Of a stretch of 64,000 nucleotides of DNA, positions 60,783 through 64,000 are shown piece after piece; positions within the stretch are counted from its first letter, which is position 1, and each line of letters opens with the position of its first letter. Under the pieces are notes generated by a model that saw only the letters and a program-made list of their open reading frames with translations, was not told where the DNA came from and made no database searches. Position numbers and translations under genes: made by a program. Source of the stretch: Hyphomicrobium album (GTDB lineage: Bacteria; Pseudomonadota; Alphaproteobacteria; Rhizobiales; Hyphomicrobiaceae); the NCBI RefSeq assembly GCF_009708035.1, contig NZ_WMBQ01000001.1, positions 2,051,501 through 2,115,500 of the forward strand. Reading direction: 5' to 3'.

Positions 60783-61927
60783 AGAAAGTTCTCTTTCTGA
60801 CTGGGACGCGTGCAGATTTCGGCAAGCTGAAGCCTCTCATCCAATCCTGTGATGCGGCGGGTCAGTTCGAGACTGCAGTGTTCATCACGGGAATGCATAC
60901 GCTCGCCCGCTATGGCTATACCGTGGATGAAGTTTATCGCACGCTGCCCGAGCATCGGCTCCGCGACGGCACCCGCAGCGTCTACGTGTACCACAATCAA
61001 GTTCAAGGAGAGCCCATGGAACGGGTTCTCGCCAACACGATCGAGGGGCTTTCCCGCTACGTCACCGAGTTCCGGCCGGACCTGATCGTTATCCATGGCG
61101 ACCGCGTGGAGGCGCTTGCAGGCGCAATCGTCGGCGCTCTGCGCAATATTCTGGTTGCGCACGTGGAAGGGGGCGAAGTGTCGGGTACGGTCGATGAACT
61201 CATCCGGCATGCGGTTACGAAAATGTCCCACCTTCACTTCGTAGCGAACAACGAGGCATGCCGGCGCCTGCTCCAGCTCGGCGAGATCGCCAAAACCATT
61301 CACGTTGTCGGCTCGCCAGACATCGATCTGATGTTGTCAGAATCGTTGCCGGATCTTGCCGAGGTCAAACGCTACTACGATGTCCCCTTTGACGCGTACG
61401 GCATCGCGATGTTCCATCCTGTCACGACCGATCTCGAAGATACCGGGCGCTCGGCGCGGGCGATGGTCGATGCACTGCTCGCGAGCGGGCGCGAGCATGT
61501 CGTCATCTACCCCAACAACGATGAGGGCTGCGAGCTCATCTTCGACGCCTACAAGCAGCTCGAGACTTGCGCGGCGATCAAAATGCTGCCGTCGATGCGG
61601 GTGGAGTATTTCCTTGTTCTGCTCCGCAACGCGCGCTATCTGGTCGGGAATTCCAGCGCGGGGATACGAGAATGTCCCGTATTCGGCATACCCGCCGTCA
61701 ATATCTCGACGCGGCAAAACGGACGCGCCGACGCCAAGTGTATCGTGAACGTGGCGGGACAACGCGACGCCATACTCGGCGCGATAGACCAAATTTGGCG
61801 TGAAAACACTCGCTACGAGCCTGACATGCAATTCGGCGCCGGCAACAGCGCCGAACGTTTCATAGCAGCGCTGCGGCAGCCCGACTTCTGGAATGTCTCC
61901 ACGCAAAAGACGTTCAACGATATCTGA
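60779..61927 (+). CDS. UDP-sugar 2-epimerase, hydrolysing (NeuC/LegG-like)
   Basis: 382 residues, GT-B-like epimerase fold. Start KKVLFLTGTRADFGKLKPLI is the NeuC/LegG/NnaA signature; LIVIHGDRVEALAGAIVGAL, VAHVEGGEVSGTVDELIRHA, KMSHLHFVANNEA, GSPDIDLM and YLVGNSSAGIRECPVFGIPA follow. It releases a 2-epimerised free hexosamine from its NDP-sugar for the NeuB-like synthase. The DELIRHAVTKM variant is typical of the sialic/legionaminic-acid group. The start overlaps the previous stop (ATGA). Confidence 0.92.
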   Translation: MKKVLFLTGTRADFGKLKPLIQSCDAAGQFETAVFITGMHTLARYGYTVDEVYRTLPEHRLRDGTRSVYVYHNQVQGEPMERVLANTIEGLSRYVTEFRPDLIVIHGDRVEALAGAIVGALRNILVAHVEGGEVSGTVDELIRHAVTKMSHLHFVANNEACRRLLQLGEIAKTIHVVGSPDIDLMLSESLPDLAEVKRYYDVPFDAYGIAMFHPVTTDLEDTGRSARAMVDALLASGREHVVIYPNNDEGCELIFDAYKQLETCAAIKMLPSMRVEYFLVLLRNARYLVGNSSAGIRECPVFGIPAVNISTRQNGRADAKCIVNVAGQRDAILGAIDQIWRENTRYEPDMQFGAGNSAERFIAALRQPDFWNVSTQKTFNDI

Positions 61928-61942
61928 GTGGCGTGACGGGTC

Positions 61943-62707
61943 GTGCAAAGGTTGATCGCCAGATTGGACGTGAAGAACGGGATCGTCATCAAGGGCATTC
62001 ACCTTGAGGGTCAGCGCCGCATCGGTGCGCCGGTGGAGCTTGCAGCAAACTACTATGCGCAGGGCGTCGACGAGGTGCTGTTCATGGACTCGGTCGCCAG
62101 CCTATATGGGCGTAGCAATCTATTCGATACGATAACCGAAGCGTGCAAGCAGGTGTTCGTGCCGATAACCATCGGTGGTGGCCTGCGCAGCGTCGAGGAC
62201 GTGGAGCTTGCGCTGGCCGCTGGTGCCGACAAAGTGGCGGTGAACAGCGCGCTCGTGCGTACGCCGGAGCTGGCGACCCAGATCGCGACGCTCTATGGCC
62301 GCCAGTGCCTAGTGGCGTCCATAGAGGCTAAGCGCGTCGCGAGCGGCTGGGAAGCCTACATCAGCAACGGTCGTGAGCCGACTGGTCGTGACGTTCTTGA
62401 TTGGGTTCGCGAGCTTGAGCGGCGGGGAGCGGGCGAGATTCTGCTGACGTCGGTTGATCAAGAAGGAACGCAGCGCGGCTTTGATATCGAGCTCTGCGAG
62501 GCTGTTGAGAAAGCCGTACGCATTCCTATTGTTGCCTCGGGAGGAGCGGGCAAGGTGCGGCATCTGTCACAGCTTGATCAGACGGTGCACCTGCAGGGCA
62601 TCGCGATCGCGTCTTTGCTGCACTATGGAAAGGCCACGGTGGCGGAGCTGAAGTCGGCCCTCTCGGACGCTCACGCGAGGAAGTGGGTTGGTGCGTGCTC
62701 GCAATAA
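61943..62707 (+). CDS. HisF paralogue of the amidotransferase system
   Basis: 254-residue TIM barrel of the imidazole-glycerol-phosphate synthase cyclase family. The first catalytic Asp is in ARLDVKNGIVIKG and the second in NGREPTGRDVLDWVRELE. PITIGGGLRSVEDVELALAAGADKVAVNS and LLTSVDQEGTQRGFD are conserved. In surface-sugar loci such HisF paralogues deliver ammonia to WbpG/PseA-type enzymes rather than making histidine. GTG start at 61943; the stop overlaps hisH. The usual his operon neighbours are absent, supporting the specialised role. Confidence 0.9.
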   Translation: MQRLIARLDVKNGIVIKGIHLEGQRRIGAPVELAANYYAQGVDEVLFMDSVASLYGRSNLFDTITEACKQVFVPITIGGGLRSVEDVELALAAGADKVAVNSALVRTPELATQIATLYGRQCLVASIEAKRVASGWEAYISNGREPTGRDVLDWVRELERRGAGEILLTSVDQEGTQRGFDIELCEAVEKAVRIPIVASGGAGKVRHLSQLDQTVHLQGIAIASLLHYGKATVAELKSALSDAHARKWVGACSQ

Positions 62708-63309
62708 TTGACTATGGCCTAGGCAATGTTCGCAGCGTCCTGAACGCCCTTGAGCACATCGGCGCGAAAGCTTCCATCACGCGTGACGCAGCAGTTCTCA
62801 AAAGCGCCGACGGTCTCATTCTACCTGGCGTTGGCGCATTCGGCGCCGGCATGAGTCGCTTGCGGCAATACGGTCTCGCTGACTTGATCACGCGGATGGT
62901 GGGTGAGGGACGACCACTCCTCGGGATCTGCCTTGGATTTCAAATGCTGATGCGTTCGAGCACGGAGGATGGCGAGACCGAGGGGCTCCACCTGATGCCG
63001 CATCCGGTCGTAAGGTTGCCGGTCGAAGCCCGTCTGCCCCACTATGGCTGGTCGCAGGTCATCTCTGAATCACGCGAGAAGGCTCCCGCCCTCATGAAGG
63101 GACTGGAAGGAGATTGGTTCTACTTCGTGCATAGCTACGGTGTCGTTCGGCCCCAGGCGCCAATGGTTGGCGGAATTACCCGGTACGATGGTTGTGAGCT
63201 CCTTGCGCTGGTCGAGCATGGGAATGTTTTCGGCACCCAGTTCCATCCGGAGAAGAGCGGCGAGGCGGGTCTCGAGATGCTCCGCAATTTCGTGGATTTG
63301 GTGCGGTGA
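62695..63309 (+). CDS. HisH paralogue, glutamine amidotransferase
   Basis: 204-residue class I glutaminase. Catalytic Cys in PLLGICLGFQMLM, with oxyanion loop GVGAFGAGMSRLRQYG; catalytic His and Glu in NVFGTQFHPEKSGEAG. It opens with LAIIDYGLGNVRSVLNALEH. It pairs with the HisF paralogue to release ammonia for amidination by the operon's WbpG-like enzyme. GTG 62695 fits the conserved N-terminus and a GAGGAAG site at 62676-62682; GTG 62683 is also in frame but directly abuts that site. Confidence 0.9.
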   Translation: MLAIIDYGLGNVRSVLNALEHIGAKASITRDAAVLKSADGLILPGVGAFGAGMSRLRQYGLADLITRMVGEGRPLLGICLGFQMLMRSSTEDGETEGLHLMPHPVVRLPVEARLPHYGWSQVISESREKAPALMKGLEGDWFYFVHSYGVVRPQAPMVGGITRYDGCELLALVEHGNVFGTQFHPEKSGEAGLEMLRNFVDLVR

Positions 63310-64000
63310 CGGCTGACGGACATACAGGCAAGGGCTATCTGGCGATCGTGACCGCGCGGGCCGGCAGCAAACGCCTGCCGGGAAAAAATGTCAGGGATCT
63401 GTGCGGCAAGCCGCTCTTCGTATGGTCTGTGGCGTCAGCATTGGATTGTCCCGAGATTGCACGGGTCATCGTGACCACCGACTCCCGGGAATATCAGAGC
63501 ATCGCCCGCGAGGCGGGCGCGGATTGCCCGTGGCTACGCGATGCGGCTCTGGCGGCCGACAGCAGTACAAGTGCGGATGTGGTGCGTGATGTGCTGGACC
63601 GGCTCGGTGCCGAATCGGCCACCTACAAAGGTCTCGTTCTCTTACAGCCGACTTCCCCATTGCGGACCGCCGCCGATATTTCGGCCGCGATAGCCTTGCG
63701 AGAGTCGCACGGCGCATCGGCGGTCGTGTCAGTCAGTGAAGCTGAATGTCCACCCGCCTGGGTGGGACGGATCCCGGAAAACCTATGCATGGACGGATTT
63801 CGGAGTTCCGCCCCCGCTGGAAACGCAGGCGGCGGGACGTGGTGGCGGCTAAACGGTGCCGTCTATGTCATCGGCATTGCCGATTTCCTAAGTGCGCACG
63901 ATTTCATGCCGCAAGGCACATTGGCTTACCAGATGCCGCGCGAGCGTTCCGTTGATGTCGATACCGAGTTCGATCTTGAACTCGCTCGGCTTCTGATGAG
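63306..64000 (+). CDS. CMP-nonulosonate (acylneuraminate/legionaminate) cytidylyltransferase, cut by window edge
   Basis: Open to the right edge, about 231 codons present. The GTG start overlaps the HisH stop (GTGA). Signature LAIVTARAGSKRLPGKNVR with the CTP-binding Arg/Lys residues, RVIVTTDSREYQSIA, LVLLQPTSPLRTAADI and WRLNGAVYVIGIADFL, then DVDTEFDLELARLL near the expected C-terminus. NeuA/LegF enzymes activate the nine-carbon acid as a CMP-sugar. The family length of ~230-235 residues implies that only a few codons are missing. Confidence 0.92.
   Translation, partial: MTADGHTGKGYLAIVTARAGSKRLPGKNVRDLCGKPLFVWSVASALDCPEIARVIVTTDSREYQSIAREAGADCPWLRDAALAADSSTSADVVRDVLDRLGAESATYKGLVLLQPTSPLRTAADISAAIALRESHGASAVVSVSEAECPPAWVGRIPENLCMDGFRSSAPAGNAGGGTWWRLNGAVYVIGIADFLSAHDFMPQGTLAYQMPRERSVDVDTEFDLELARLLM

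Noticed and set aside
61943-63309. HisF/HisH as the housekeeping histidine enzymes
   Set aside because: They sit inside the nonulosonate operon with a WbpG-type amidotransferase and without hisA, hisB or other his genes, so the sugar-amidination role is more likely.
1-64000. CRISPR arrays, insertion sequences, prophage genes, rRNA genes
   Set aside because: No regular repeat-spacer pattern, transposase, integrase, phage structural genes or rRNA sequence was recognised anywhere in the window.

Overview
The window reads as chromosomal DNA of a GC-rich alphaproteobacterium of the Rhizobiales/Hyphomicrobiales type. The left part carries the rhizobial-type core order phoH - miaB - plsC/olsA - fur(mur) - rimI - tsaB - (nitroreductase) - nfu - uspA - trpS - murJ - [rhomboid, OmpA-like] - glnD - mutS, with maeB diverging from mutS. 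OlsB-type ornithine-lipid acylation and an intracellular PHB depolymerase point the same way. The exact genus cannot be read from the sequence.

Layout. (1) 1-21.6 kb: core housekeeping genes (tRNA modification, Fe-S scaffold, translation, peptidoglycan lipid II flippase, nitrogen signalling, mismatch repair, malic enzyme, PHB depolymerase, GST). A RutE/HadB-type nitroreductase at 4.7-5.3 kb is split by an apparent one-base frameshift. (2) 21.6-29.1 kb: a signalling block. A CqsA/LqsA-type alpha-hydroxyketone autoinducer synthase converges on a six-helix CqsS/LqsS-type sensor kinase that lacks a receiver. The kinase diverges from a stand-alone atypical receiver protein. A FadL-type outer-membrane channel and a PAS-GGDEF-EAL protein follow. 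This is a complete-looking, minimal Cqs/Lqs quorum-sensing module, a type best known from Vibrio and Legionella. (3) 29.1-36.1 kb: OlsB, a hybrid kinase, the small cluster Trm112-like / LON-domain / YbbN-type thioredoxin, a ProX-type editing protein, a small Cys-rich secreted protein and tRNA-Gly(GCC). (4) 36.2-38.5 kb: an LhgO-type flavoprotein, a small unknown ORF and a VanZ-like protein. (5) 38.8-64 kb: a large O-antigen/capsule locus that runs off the right edge.

The polysaccharide locus has an O-antigen ligase fused to a GT25 glycosyltransferase, then Wzx flippase and Wzy polymerase. A winged-helix/Rossmann regulator is translationally coupled to an RfaH-like NusG paralogue. A first operon (45.2-53.5 kb) makes a dTDP-3-amino-3,6-dideoxyhexose (rfbB, rfbA, fdtA, fdtB) and carries glycosyl- and methyltransferases. 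A short opposing island follows (GT2, FkbM methyltransferase, unknown ORF; 53.5-55.5 kb). A second operon (55.6 kb to the edge) encodes a sugar amidotransferase, NeuB-, NeuC- and NeuA-like enzymes, HisF/HisH paralogues, a pyruvyltransferase and a capsule-type glycosyltransferase. This fits synthesis and CMP activation of an acetamidino-modified nonulosonic acid of the legionaminic type.

Two features stand out. One is the Cqs/Lqs-like module: the kinase keeps the Trp and Ser that line the CAI-1 pocket in Vibrio cholerae CqsS but not the specificity Cys. The other is a pair of hairpin + ops-like elements (45023-45055 and 55519-55550), each in the leader of one of the two polysaccharide operons. 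They match the E. coli ops sequence recognised by RfaH, and the RfaH-like gene lies immediately upstream of the first. Together they suggest a locus-specific antitermination circuit.
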